Of a stretch of 64,000 bases of DNA, positions 44,029 through 53,203 are shown one piece after another. The notes beneath the pieces are model-generated. The model searched no databases. It was not told the origin of the DNA and saw only the letters and a list, made by a program, of their open reading frames with translations. Positions within the stretch are counted from its first letter, which is position 1. Each line of letters starts with the position of its first letter. This stretch comes from JAUIET01 sp964352475 (lineage in GTDB: Bacteria; Pseudomonadota; Gammaproteobacteria; Pseudomonadales; JAUIET01). Made by a program: the position numbers and the translations under genes. The stretch covers positions 1 through 64,000 of the forward strand of contig CAYGSL010000008.1 of NCBI GenBank assembly GCA_964352475.1, given 5' to 3'.

Positions 44029-44939
44029 CCGATTTCAGCGGCGAGAAACTCCATCGTGCGATTGTGTTCGTTATTGCCAAGATCAACTAATGCGGCGTTG
44101 AAATCAGTTACGCCGGCATCTTTAAGGCTTTGCAATTGCAGTCTCACAGAAGCTTCGTCTCCCAATATAGCCACGTCCGCAGGACCATTCGCTCCTTCTC
44201 TATCCAGCATCGCCCGGTAAGAGGGCAATTCACCATACATCTTGAGCTGTTCACCGATTTGGGCTTTTGCGCCATCAATGTCTGACGTTAATGCGATAGG
44301 CAGTCCGCAAACTACACGAGCCTGCGGCTTGCCAGCCTGGTCGGCGGCGGCATTAATGCTGGGTGCTATATGCTCAGCAATGGTTTTTGTGCCAGTCATC
44401 CAGGTGATGGTGCCGTCGGCCATGGTGCCGGCGAGCTTGAGCATTGCGGGTCCGAGAGCGGCAACAATCAACGGCACGCTTTTCGCGCCATCGACTCTTA
44501 TGCCCACGTGGGCTGTGTATTGCTCACCTACAAAACTGGCTGATTCGCAGCGCAGTAACGGGGCGAGAATGGACAGATATTCGCGCATATGCCGCGCAGG
44601 TTTGTCATACGACATACCCAACATATCCTCAATCACCAATTTGTGAGACAAGCCAATACCTAGGGAAAAACGATTATTACTGGCAGCCGCTGCCGTCAAG
44701 GCCTGTTGGGCAATAGCGGTTGGATGACGCGGGTAAGTGGGCGTTACTGCCGTGCCCAGTTCTATGCGCTCTGTTTCCCAGCCAGCGATGGACAAGGTGT
44801 TGATTGCGTCAGGGCCAAATATGTTGGCCATCCAGACTGAATCAAAACCCATATTTTCTGCGTTTTTGGTGAATTCTACGAGATCTGCAACACCGCTTCC
44901 GAATGCGCTGGTCGCACCTGCCATTATGCCAACTTTCAT
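44025..44939 (-). CDS. LLM-class flavin/F420-dependent oxidoreductase (TIGR03564-like)
   Basis: 304 residues from ATG 44939 with an AAGAGA ribosome site nine bases ahead; TTG 44945 is two codons longer. It is a luciferase-like TIM barrel: GFDSVWMANIFGPDA, IELGTAVTPTYPRHP, NNRFSLGIGLSHK, and PLIVAALGPAML. Family members use reduced F420 or FMN; which one is not shown here. It is divergent to the acyl-CoA dehydrogenase pair 2 gene and probably contributes to the same pathway, since a second LLM gene lies at 48272. Confidence 0.85.
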   Translation of the reverse strand: MKVGIMAGATSAFGSGVADLVEFTKNAENMGFDSVWMANIFGPDAINTLSIAGWETERIELGTAVTPTYPRHPTAIAQQALTAAAASNNRFSLGIGLSHKLVIEDMLGMSYDKPARHMREYLSILAPLLRCESASFVGEQYTAHVGIRVDGAKSVPLIVAALGPAMLKLAGTMADGTITWMTGTKTIAEHIAPSINAAADQAGKPQARVVCGLPIALTSDIDGAKAQIGEQLKMYGELPSYRAMLDREGANGPADVAILGDEASVRLQLQSLKDAGVTDFNAALVDLGNNEHNRTMEFLAAEIG

Positions 44940-44968
44940 ACTCAAATCTCTTCATCAGACGGTAGCTA

Positions 44969-44996
44969 TTGACATCCATTGTGCCATAAGTATGCT
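44969..44996 (+). promoter_or_regulatory. Candidate promoter of acyl-CoA dehydrogenase cluster 2
   Basis: A perfect -35 hexamer TTGACA (44969-44974) is followed after 16 bases by TATGCT (44991-44996) as a -10 box. It points toward the gene at 45114. An 8-bp inverted repeat, TGACGTGC (45012-45019) and GCACGTCA (45050-45057), lies in the resulting leader and may be a regulator-binding or leader hairpin site. Confidence 0.45.
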
Positions 44997-45113
44997 GGCA
45001 TCGCTAGCAGATGACGTGCCCGGTGGTATGCCAGAAACATTATCTACTAGCACGTCAGCCGCCGCGCCACAGCGACTTGCTGATGTTTTCTTTTTCATAG
45101 GCAGGAGAGTTTC

Positions 45114-46292
45114 TTGGATACCAATTTCTCGGCAGAGGACCTTGCGTTCAGGCAGCAAGTAGAACAGTTTTACGATGAAAATTTTAATGACGAGTTGGTC
45201 AGTCGCCTGCTGGACAGAAAGCAGTTTAAAACAGCGATTATAGATTGGCAGCAGCGCCTGTATCGCCAGGGCTGGATTGCACCCGGTTGGCCCCAGGAGT
45301 TTGGTGGCACAGGTTGGACCTTGACCCAGAAATTCATCTTCGAAGACGTACGCGCATCACGCGGTGCGCCAGATGTTATTCCATTCGGTCTGGTCATGGT
45401 TGGACCGGTGATATACACCTTTGGTAATGACGAGCAAAAAGAGCGGTTCTTACCACGAATACTGAAAAGTGAAGATTGGTGGTGTCAGGGCTACTCGGAA
45501 CCGGGTGCAGGGTCCGACCTTGCTGCCTTGCAAACTCGCGCTGAGCGTGATGGTGAAGACTACGTGGTAAACGGCGCGAAAATCTGGACTACTTACGCGC
45601 AATACGCGGATTGGATTTTCTGCCTGGTTAGAACAAGCAATGAAGGCAAGAAGCAGCAAGGTATTTCATTCTTGCTGATTGACATGAAAACGCCGGGAAT
45701 CACGGTTAACCCTATCCCCACCATTGATGGTATGCACTCCTTAAACGAAGTGCAATTCGACAACGTGCGAGTTCCCGTCGCCAATTTGATTGGTGAAGAG
45801 AACAAGGGTTGGACGTATGCGAAGGCTCTGTTAGAACATGAAAGAACCTCTATTGCTGGTGTGGGTGATTCCAAGAAGAAAATAGCAACGATTCGCGAAC
45901 AAGCGGGTCGTGAGCAGTCAAATGGCGCGCCGTTGATTGACGACCCAATGTTCAGCTCTCGCATTGCGGCTATAGAAATCGACTTGATGGCGCTGGAATA
46001 CCTGGAGCTCAGATCGTTGGCTTCTGCGGCCGATGGCAAAGGACCTGGTACTGAATCATCATTACTGAAACTGCGGGGCACCGAAATTCGCCAGGCGCTG
46101 GACGAGCTGCATATGGACCTTGCCGGTTACTACTCGGGAACTGAGCTTGGGGAGCAAATCACCAACGAAGTTGGTCATGACTTTGCCGACAGCGCGCGCA
46201 ATTCCTTTATGTACGGACGAGCCGCCACAATATTTGGTGGTTCAAACGAAGTGCAACGAAATATCACTGCCAAGTATGTATTGGGGCTGTAG
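45114..46292 (+). CDS. Acyl-CoA dehydrogenase, large-type subunit (pair 2)
   Basis: 392 residues from TTG 45114, with AGGAG at 45102-45106. FAD-binding segments are WCQGYSEPGAGSDLAAL and VNGAKIWTTYAQ, and the C-terminal FGGSNEVQRNITAKYVLGL is the acyl-CoA dehydrogenase signature. It resembles the large subunit of pair 1. It probably acts with the next gene as a heteromeric enzyme, 2 bp away. A strong promoter candidate lies 118 bp upstream. Confidence 0.9.
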   Translation: MDTNFSAEDLAFRQQVEQFYDENFNDELVSRLLDRKQFKTAIIDWQQRLYRQGWIAPGWPQEFGGTGWTLTQKFIFEDVRASRGAPDVIPFGLVMVGPVIYTFGNDEQKERFLPRILKSEDWWCQGYSEPGAGSDLAALQTRAERDGEDYVVNGAKIWTTYAQYADWIFCLVRTSNEGKKQQGISFLLIDMKTPGITVNPIPTIDGMHSLNEVQFDNVRVPVANLIGEENKGWTYAKALLEHERTSIAGVGDSKKKIATIREQAGREQSNGAPLIDDPMFSSRIAAIEIDLMALEYLELRSLASAADGKGPGTESSLLKLRGTEIRQALDELHMDLAGYYSGTELGEQITNEVGHDFADSARNSFMYGRAATIFGGSNEVQRNITAKYVLGL

Positions 46293-46294
46293 AC

Positions 46295-47446
46295 ATGGAT
46301 TTTAAATTAACTGACGAACAGAATATTCTCAAAGACAGCGTTACAAAATTTGTAGCTGATAACTATGAGCTTGAATCCCGCCGCAAATACCTGCAAGAGG
46401 AGCATGCTTTTAGCGCGGAAAATTGGCAGCAGTTTGCGGAACTTGGTTGGCTGTCAGTGCCATTCAGCGAAGAGCTGGGCGGATTCGGTGGCAGCGCCGT
46501 TGACCTGATGGTTTTGCTTGAAGAGATGGGCAAAGGACTTGTTGTTGAGCCATATCTAGCGACTGTTTTACTCTTTGGTGGAGCGCTTGCTGAAGGAGCG
46601 AACAAAGAACTGCAGCAAAGCCTAATACCGGAAATTATCGATGGCAGTGTGCAGGGTGCGCTAGCTTATCATGAAAGAGACAGTCGCTACTGCATGTTTG
46701 ATGTGTCAACCAGCGCAGAGAAAAGCGCTGATGGTTTCGTCTTGAACGGAGAGAAAACGGTTGTTTATAACGGTATGGCCGCTGATAAACTGATTGTTTC
46801 TGCTAGAACATCGGGTGAACGGCGCGATGAAAGTGGCGTTAGTCTGTTTCTGGTGGACGCCTCTGCAGAGGGCTTAACACGTACTGGCTATACCATGATG
46901 GATGGTCAGCGAGTTGCCAATGTAAGCTTGTCGAATGTTTCCGTGAGCGCTGATCAACTGGTCAGTGAGCTTGATGCCGGTCTTGCCGTTCTGGATGCTT
47001 TGAGCACCAATGCCCTGGTGGCGCTGGCCGCCGAGGCGCAGGGACTGATGCAAGTGCTTTACGAATCAACTGTTGAATACAGCAAGACTCGAGAGCAATT
47101 CTCTGTACCCATTGGCTCCTTCCAGGTTTTGCAGCACCGCATGGTGGATATGTTTGGCGCTTGCGAATTGCACCGGTCCCTGCTTTATCGAGCGGTTTGT
47201 TCAATTGATGAGGATGACGTAAACAAGGACGCTTTAGACGTTGCTAAAAATATGCACGCGTTGAAAACCACGGTGGGCCGGGCAGGCAAGCAAATCGGTG
47301 CTGAGGCCATTCAGATCCATGGTGGCATGGGCATGACTGATGAATTGGCCATTGGGCATTATGTGAAGCGTTTGATGATGATAAATACTTGTCTGGGCGA
47401 CGCAGATCACCACCAGCGGCTGTTCGCTGAATTGGCCAGCACTTAG
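46295..47446 (+). CDS. Acyl-CoA dehydrogenase, small-type subunit (pair 2)
   Basis: 383 residues. The start MDFKLTDEQNILKDSV and the C-terminal IQIHGGMGMTDELAIGHYVKR match the second ACAD type, as in pair 1. It should form a mixed complex with the 392-residue partner. It is only 2 bp behind it and 42 bp before the SDR. A substrate with a bulky acyl group such as a steroid or terpenoid is inferred from the pairing. Confidence 0.9.
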   Translation: MDFKLTDEQNILKDSVTKFVADNYELESRRKYLQEEHAFSAENWQQFAELGWLSVPFSEELGGFGGSAVDLMVLLEEMGKGLVVEPYLATVLLFGGALAEGANKELQQSLIPEIIDGSVQGALAYHERDSRYCMFDVSTSAEKSADGFVLNGEKTVVYNGMAADKLIVSARTSGERRDESGVSLFLVDASAEGLTRTGYTMMDGQRVANVSLSNVSVSADQLVSELDAGLAVLDALSTNALVALAAEAQGLMQVLYESTVEYSKTREQFSVPIGSFQVLQHRMVDMFGACELHRSLLYRAVCSIDEDDVNKDALDVAKNMHALKTTVGRAGKQIGAEAIQIHGGMGMTDELAIGHYVKRLMMINTCLGDADHHQRLFAELAST

Positions 47447-47488
47447 TTGGTATAATCAGGTTCACCCCAACCGCGCGAGGAGAATGCG

Positions 47489-48247
47489 ATGAGTGCCGAT
47501 CGATTTGCTGGGAAGGTCGCGTTAATCACAGGTGCCGCATCTGGTATCGGTCAGGAAACCGCTATTTTACTGGCGTCACAAGGTGCCGATGTATACCTTG
47601 CCGACATCAATCAAGCGGGCTTGATTGACACCAAGCAGCGTATTGAAGAGCAAAAAGGCAGCTGCGATTCCACTGTATTTAACGCGATGGAAGAAACAGA
47701 TTGTGTCCGCATAGTGTCCGAATGCGTTCAGCGCTTCGGTAAACTGGACATTCTCGGCAACATTGCCGGTATTGTGAGCATGTACCACCTTGCTGAAATT
47801 ACGTCAGATATCTGGGACCGTTTTATGCGCATTAATCTAAATGCGCCCATGTATTTGTGCCGTGAGGCCATGCCACATTTATTGGAAACCGAGGGGTGTA
47901 TAGTAAACATCTCATCAACCGCCGGTGTTGGCGGACAAGCGTACAATACGCCTTATGTGGCAAGCAAGCATGGACTTCTGGGTTTAACCAAAAGCCTAGC
48001 ATTGGAGTTTGCCAAGCGTAACGTTAGAGTTAACGCAATATGCCCTGGTGGCGTCACCACACCACTTAACGACACCATTCGATGGCCAGAGAATATCGAT
48101 GAAGCACTGGTACAACGGTTGTTTCCGGAGATGGATAGAATGGCGACACCGCAGCAGATTGCAGCTATTTTTGCGTTTTTGTGTTCAGAAGATGCACAGT
48201 TCGTCACTGGCGCCGGATGGCTCGTTGATGGTGGTCAAACAATTTAA
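47489..48247 (+). CDS. Short-chain dehydrogenase/reductase (pair 2 cluster)
   Basis: 252 residues with a good ribosome site (GAGGAG) before ATG 47489. Motifs are ITGAASGIGQE, NIAG, the catalytic STAGVGGQAYNTPYVASKHG (Ser-x-Tyr-x3-Lys), and PGGVTTPLND. It ends VDGGQTI, as classical SDRs do. It probably oxidises a hydroxyacyl or steroid-like hydroxyl in the same pathway. It lies between ACAD pair 2 and the second LLM oxidoreductase. Confidence 0.92.
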   Translation: MSADRFAGKVALITGAASGIGQETAILLASQGADVYLADINQAGLIDTKQRIEEQKGSCDSTVFNAMEETDCVRIVSECVQRFGKLDILGNIAGIVSMYHLAEITSDIWDRFMRINLNAPMYLCREAMPHLLETEGCIVNISSTAGVGGQAYNTPYVASKHGLLGLTKSLALEFAKRNVRVNAICPGGVTTPLNDTIRWPENIDEALVQRLFPEMDRMATPQQIAAIFAFLCSEDAQFVTGAGWLVDGGQTI

Positions 48248-48271
48248 CGGAGTTGCCCTTAACAACAGGAT

Positions 48272-49279
48272 ATGAGTATGAGTCATCGAAAACGCATTGC
48301 ACTGTCTTTGCCAGCCCCAACCGGGTCAGTTGCCGACACTATCGCCATGGCGCAACAGGCCGAGGCCATGGGCTATGACGACTTGTGGTTGGCCGATGCA
48401 GGCGGGCTGGACGCGCTGACGCTGGTGCCCATGCTATTGGAAAAAACTGAAAAGGTACGCGTAGGAATTGCCGTGGTTCCTGCTTACACACGTACGCCGG
48501 CCGTTCTTGCCAGCACTTTTGCGGTGATCGAACAGGCTTATCCAGGCCGGTTTGTGCCTGGCCTGGGAACGTCCAGCCAGACCATTATCGAACGTTGGCA
48601 TGGACTCGCATTGGAAAAACCACTGACACGCATGAAAGAAACTGTTGCTTTGCTAAGATCGATGATGGCCGGTGAGAAAACCGCGTTTGACGGCGAGACA
48701 CTGCGCAGTAAGGGCTATGTTCAGCTTCCCACTGAACCGCAGATGCCAATATACCTGGCAGGTTTGCGATCAAAAATGGTAGAAGCGGCCGCTGAAGTAT
48801 CAGACGGTGTCATTCTGAATCTATTCCCACAGAGTGCTTTGCCTCGAATTATTGAGCACGTTGGTATAGGTGCCGAGCGTGGTGGAAAAAAGCTTGAAGA
48901 CGTTGAAGTGGTATGCCGTCATATGATGGTGGTCACTGATGATAAAGACATGGCGCGCATGGCGTTTCGTGGTGCTTTCGTGAGCTACTACGCCACACCG
49001 GTGTACAACAAATTTCTGGAGTGGTGTGGTTTTGCTGATGCCGCTGCAGAAATTCGGGAAGGTTGGGCGGCAAAAGACCGTGAGCGCACCGCGGCGGCGC
49101 TGCCCGACGAGTTGGTCGATGAAATTGCGATTATTGGTACTGCTGATGAATGCAGGGAACAGATCAAGCAATACGCAGATGGCGGAATCCATACCAATAT
49201 TGTTTCGTGCATTTATCCGACGCCGGAAGTAATGGAGGCTACCTTTGGTGCCTTTTCCAAAGACAAATTCAGCTTTTGA
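48272..49279 (+). CDS. LLM-class flavin/F420-dependent oxidoreductase (second copy)
   Basis: 335 residues. The luciferase-like barrel shows APTGSVADTIAMAQQAEAMGYDDLWLAD (start strand and helix), RVGIAVVPAYTRTPAVLA, FVPGLGTSSQTIIERWHG, and QMPIYLAGLRSKMVEAAAE. It differs from the 44025-44939 protein in size and sequence but shares the fold. Such enzymes oxidise alcohols or reduce double bonds with F420 or FMN. It sits in the same direction as ACAD pair 2 and the SDR. Confidence 0.85.
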   Translation: MSMSHRKRIALSLPAPTGSVADTIAMAQQAEAMGYDDLWLADAGGLDALTLVPMLLEKTEKVRVGIAVVPAYTRTPAVLASTFAVIEQAYPGRFVPGLGTSSQTIIERWHGLALEKPLTRMKETVALLRSMMAGEKTAFDGETLRSKGYVQLPTEPQMPIYLAGLRSKMVEAAAEVSDGVILNLFPQSALPRIIEHVGIGAERGGKKLEDVEVVCRHMMVVTDDKDMARMAFRGAFVSYYATPVYNKFLEWCGFADAAAEIREGWAAKDRERTAAALPDELVDEIAIIGTADECREQIKQYADGGIHTNIVSCIYPTPEVMEATFGAFSKDKFSF

Positions 49280-49287
49280 GTCACGCC

Positions 49288-50571
49288 ATGTATAGATTGA
49301 TTACGAATAGTATTGGCACCTTACTCTTGTGCGCGGTGTTTTCTACAGAAGTTAATGCTGATGCTCTCAAAATGGTAAAGCCAGAGTCGGTAGGCGTTTC
49401 CAGTGTGGCGCTAAATCGTATTAACCAGTTTACCAGAGAGAATATTGACTCAGGCAAGCATGTAGGTTTTGTGTCTATGGTGGCACGCCACGGTAAGATC
49501 GTGCATTTCGAAGCCAGTGGAAAAATGGGCTTGGACAACGATGCGCCGATCAGAAAAGACACGCTGTTTCGTATCTATTCGATGACCAAACCGGTTACAA
49601 CCGTGGCCGCAATGATGCTGTACGAAGAAGGGCGCTTCCAGCTTTCGGATCCAATCTCCAAATACATGCCGGAATTCAAAGATCTCCAGGTGTTTAATGA
49701 AAACGGTATGCAACCGGCGCAAAGCGAGATTACTGTCGAGCAGCTAATGACCCATACGGCCGGTTTCAGCTATGGGTTCGATAACATTCACCCGGTCAAC
49801 AAATTGTATAACTCAAACGCTCTCTTTGCAGCGACTGATCTGACGGATTTTACCCAGCGTCTTGCCAAGTTGCCGCTACGTTTTGAACCCGGTACACGTT
49901 ACTACTACAGCGTGGCGACAGACGTGCTGGGCGCCCTGGTGGAGCGTGTTAGTGGGCAGACCCTGGACGCGTTTTTCCAGCAACGAATCTTTGCTCCGCT
50001 GGGCATGACCGATACCTTCTTCTCCGTGCCTGCCGAGAAGCTGGACCGATTGGCGACCAATCATGTTTGGGATTACGCAAACAATGAGATAGCACTTGTG
50101 CCGCCGGAGCGCAGACGATCATACAAAAATGTCAGCTTGTTTTCCGGCGGCGGTGGCCTGGTCTCTACGGCCATGGATTATATGAGATTCTGTGAAATGC
50201 TAAGAGCTGGCGGCAGTTATAACGGTGCGCGCCTGTTGGGGCCTAAGACGGTGCAATACATGTCTATGAATCAGTTATCGGACCAGGTGCGCAATGAAGG
50301 TGCGGATGAATACCCCGCCATGCACTTGTATCCGGGCCAGTCATTTGGTCTGGGCTTTGGTGTTATCACTAACCCTGGCTTGAGTCAGGTAGTGTCAAGC
50401 AAAGGCGAGTATTCCTGGGGAGGTGCGGCTGATACGAAATTCTGGATTGATCCCGAAGAAGACCTGGTTGCAATATTAATGACCCAACTTTTACGTGCGC
50501 CTTGGGAAACACGATATCAAATGAAAGTTGCAACGTATCAGGCCCTGGAACGATTGGGTGCACAACAATAA
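49288..50571 (+). CDS. Serine hydrolase of the beta-lactamase class C family
   Basis: 427 residues from ATG 49288 with a signal peptide (ITNSIGTLLLCAVFSTEVNA). The nucleophile motif is SMTK in FRIYSMTKPVTT (S-x-x-K, residue about 100). YYYSVATDVLG holds the tyrosine of the Y-x-N-like motif but with Val in place of Asn, as in several esterase-type members. HTAGFSYGF is typical too. Activity is more likely esterase or transesterase than beta-lactamase. It starts 8 bp after the LLM gene and may deesterify a substrate outside the cytoplasm. Confidence 0.85.
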   Translation: MYRLITNSIGTLLLCAVFSTEVNADALKMVKPESVGVSSVALNRINQFTRENIDSGKHVGFVSMVARHGKIVHFEASGKMGLDNDAPIRKDTLFRIYSMTKPVTTVAAMMLYEEGRFQLSDPISKYMPEFKDLQVFNENGMQPAQSEITVEQLMTHTAGFSYGFDNIHPVNKLYNSNALFAATDLTDFTQRLAKLPLRFEPGTRYYYSVATDVLGALVERVSGQTLDAFFQQRIFAPLGMTDTFFSVPAEKLDRLATNHVWDYANNEIALVPPERRRSYKNVSLFSGGGGLVSTAMDYMRFCEMLRAGGSYNGARLLGPKTVQYMSMNQLSDQVRNEGADEYPAMHLYPGQSFGLGFGVITNPGLSQVVSSKGEYSWGGAADTKFWIDPEEDLVAILMTQLLRAPWETRYQMKVATYQALERLGAQQ

Positions 50572-50586
50572 CAGCGAGACAGTGTA

Positions 50587-51477
50587 ATGAATGCAATCAA
50601 TAAACTGTATGTGGGTCTGATTTTGGCATCATTAGTGGCCTGTGGTTCTGCGCCAAGAACTTCCCTGGAAGACGTGGCCGACAATGGCGGTGCCGAAGAG
50701 TTCATTGCGAATGCATATGCCAAGGCCAAGGCCAAGGTGCAACCGCGCGACCTGGCCAGCATTAATGCTGAATTGCGGCCATATGATCGTGTTTATAGGC
50801 CAGTAGGTGCGGGACAATTTCCGGTCGTATTGTTCTTTCACGGCTGCAGCGGAGCTACCGTATCGCACGAGGAAGATTGGGCAGCATTTTATAATGGAAT
50901 CGGCGTTGCCGTGATAGCCGTCGACAGTTACACGGGCAGAGGCATTAAGTGGGAGGACTCCTGCGATCTAAAAGTTATGACGCCCTGGCAACGTGCCGCC
51001 GATGTGCTGGCAACGATTGAGTTTGCGAAGAGGCAAGACTACGTAGATGCCAATCAAATCATTCTTATGGGATTTTCGCATGGCGCAATAACCGTATGGA
51101 CGACGCAGGTATTTGCTTCTACCAAGGCCACACCGTTAGGTTTGGATGTTTGGCCTGAAGGCGTTATGGATGGTGTACAGCTTAGCCTTCCTTTTTACGG
51201 CAGCTGCGTAGGAAAATGGACGCTGCCATTGCGAACCATCGCGTTCATGGCTGAAGACGATCGATATGTTGATGAGCAGTCTTGTATTGATTTCGCAGAG
51301 CAAAATACCGACTTGGCGGAACATTTCAGTTACAAGATATTTGCGGGTGCGACCCATACCTTCGATCATGCCCGGCCGAATGCGTCAAATGTTGAAGCTG
51401 GCTCAGTTTACGACGCGGCTGCCACCGCTGAGGCACAGGCAATGATATCCGCTGAGATTCAGGCTTTCGACAAATGA
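50587..51477 (+). CDS. Dienelactone-hydrolase-like lipoprotein
   Basis: 296 residues. The lipobox is LVAC (Cys about residue 20). The alpha/beta-hydrolase core has VVLFFHGCSGATVSHE (oxyanion turn), nucleophile GFSHGAITVW (Ser about residue 165), a later acid in MAEDDRYVDEQS and His in GATHTFDHARP. It follows the beta-lactamase-fold hydrolase by 15 bp, so the two exported hydrolases may share an operon. Substrates are ester-like, unknown. Confidence 0.8.
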   Translation: MNAINKLYVGLILASLVACGSAPRTSLEDVADNGGAEEFIANAYAKAKAKVQPRDLASINAELRPYDRVYRPVGAGQFPVVLFFHGCSGATVSHEEDWAAFYNGIGVAVIAVDSYTGRGIKWEDSCDLKVMTPWQRAADVLATIEFAKRQDYVDANQIILMGFSHGAITVWTTQVFASTKATPLGLDVWPEGVMDGVQLSLPFYGSCVGKWTLPLRTIAFMAEDDRYVDEQSCIDFAEQNTDLAEHFSYKIFAGATHTFDHARPNASNVEAGSVYDAAATAEAQAMISAEIQAFDK

Positions 51478-51482
51478 AAATA

Positions 51483-53129
51483 TTACTGTTGGTCGTCTAG
51501 AATCAGGCTAGCAGCCCGCTCGGCCAGCATGTAAACAGGTGCTTGGGTGTTGCACGAAGGCACACTTGGGAACGCCGAAGCATCGACCACTCGTAAGCCA
51601 TCCAAGCCGTGTACTTTCAGACGACTATCAACTACCGAGTCACTGGCAGAACTGCCCATTTTGCATGTGCTGGTAGGGTGATAGACGGTATCGGCTCGTG
51701 CTCTGATGTCATCAAGTAACTGCTCTTCACTGGCGCAGGATTTGCCGGGTATCGTTTCTGCAGCAATTAAGCCAGACAGTGCGTCAGTAGCTGACAACTC
51801 ACGTAGAAATTTGGCGCCTTCGAGCAATTCCTGTATGTCTGCGTCATCCCCCAGGTAATTTGGCTGGATTTTTGGTGCGGTGCCTGGGTTGCTGGATTCG
51901 ATAGACACTCTGCCGCGACTCTTTGGGCGACACTGGGATACAGACATCAGCACACCCGGATAAGAATCTGGTTGAGCGCCCCGCTGCTTACCGTTGCTGG
52001 CAACAGAATACGTCAGAGGAGAAAAGTACAACTGCAAATTGGGTCTGCTGTGTGCGCGACTGCTTCGATAAAACCCACCAGCCTGGTTCACGCCAATTGC
52101 CAGTGGGCCTTTGCGCGCAAGCAGATACTGTATTCCGGCGCTGAGTTTTCCCCACCAAGGGTGCAGCTGGTTATTCAGCGTTGGCTCAGTACAACGATAG
52201 TAATGCGTATACGCAAGGTGATCCTGAAGATGAAGCCCAACGTTTGAATTGGCTTGCACCGGTGTGATGCCCAATCTGGATAAGTCATCGGCATCACCAA
52301 CACCAGACAGCTGCAACAATTGTGGCGAATTGACCGCGCCTGCACTGAGTATCACGCTACGCTTGGCATAAATTTTTCGTTCCGCATTATGTTTTACTGC
52401 TGTAATTCCAACCGCGTGCTTTTCATTGAAAAGAATTCTCGTGGCAAGCGTATTGGTGAGCAGCCTCAGATTTTTTCTGCTGCGTGCCGGGTGCAAGTAT
52501 GCGCGCGCTGCAGACATACGACGACCGTGTTTTGCGGTTATTTCGTAGTAGCCGACACCTTCCTGGTGTTCGCCATTGAAATCGCTATTCCGCGGTAAAC
52601 CAAGTTCAGAAGCTGCCTGGATGAACCGCTTGCACAATGGATGATAGGCCCGGTGCACATCATCAATATGCAAATTTCCTCCATCGCCTCTATACAAATT
52701 CCCTCCACGCGAACTGCTCTCAAGTTTCAGATACCACGGCAATACCTCATTCCAGCCCCACCCGGCAGCACCTTGCACCTCCCAGTCGTCGTAATCCGCG
52801 GGATGGCCGCGGGTATACACCATTGCATTGATGGCGCTTGAGCCTCCCAGCACCTTTCCGCGTGGCCAATAGCTTGTTCTATGATTCATCGCTGTAGAGG
52901 GTTCGCTGGTGTACATCCAGTTAAATCTTGGATTCTCAAACGTCTTGCCGTATCCCAATGGCGTATGAATCCAGAAATTTGCATCACTACCCCCCGCTTC
53001 AATGAGACACACTGAATAACGGCCACACTCACTGAGTCGGTTAGCGAGTACACAACCAGCAACTCCCGCACCGACCACAACAAAGTCGTAGTATTCCTCC
53101 AGCAGGGAATCTTTAGTATTGCTTCTCAT
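51483..53129 (-). CDS. GMC family FAD oxidoreductase (choline-dehydrogenase-like)
   Basis: 548 residues. The N-terminal Rossmann motif is FVVVGAGVAGCVLANRL, followed by IEAGGSDANF. GMC signatures are RGKVLGGSSAINAMVYTRG and ILSAGAVNSPQLLQLSGVG, and the catalytic C-terminal segment is HPTSTCKMG (His base). It oxidises a primary or secondary alcohol. It is divergent from the FAD-oxidoreductase gene at 53204. With the MFS and enolase-superfamily genes it could form a sugar-acid or glycol catabolic set. Confidence 0.9.
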   Translation of the reverse strand: MRSNTKDSLLEEYYDFVVVGAGVAGCVLANRLSECGRYSVCLIEAGGSDANFWIHTPLGYGKTFENPRFNWMYTSEPSTAMNHRTSYWPRGKVLGGSSAINAMVYTRGHPADYDDWEVQGAAGWGWNEVLPWYLKLESSSRGGNLYRGDGGNLHIDDVHRAYHPLCKRFIQAASELGLPRNSDFNGEHQEGVGYYEITAKHGRRMSAARAYLHPARSRKNLRLLTNTLATRILFNEKHAVGITAVKHNAERKIYAKRSVILSAGAVNSPQLLQLSGVGDADDLSRLGITPVQANSNVGLHLQDHLAYTHYYRCTEPTLNNQLHPWWGKLSAGIQYLLARKGPLAIGVNQAGGFYRSSRAHSRPNLQLYFSPLTYSVASNGKQRGAQPDSYPGVLMSVSQCRPKSRGRVSIESSNPGTAPKIQPNYLGDDADIQELLEGAKFLRELSATDALSGLIAAETIPGKSCASEEQLLDDIRARADTVYHPTSTCKMGSSASDSVVDSRLKVHGLDGLRVVDASAFPSVPSCNTQAPVYMLAERAASLILDDQQ

Positions 53130-53203
53130 ATATGGTGTTCAAGCAGATCCAATAACGCGTATCCTAAAGCATTAGAGGTTTCGCTAGTATCGAAAAGTAG
53201 ATT

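Noticed and set aside
49288..50571. Resistance beta-lactamase
   Set aside because: The Y-x-N position has Val instead of Asn and the genomic context is catabolic, which favours an esterase-type member.
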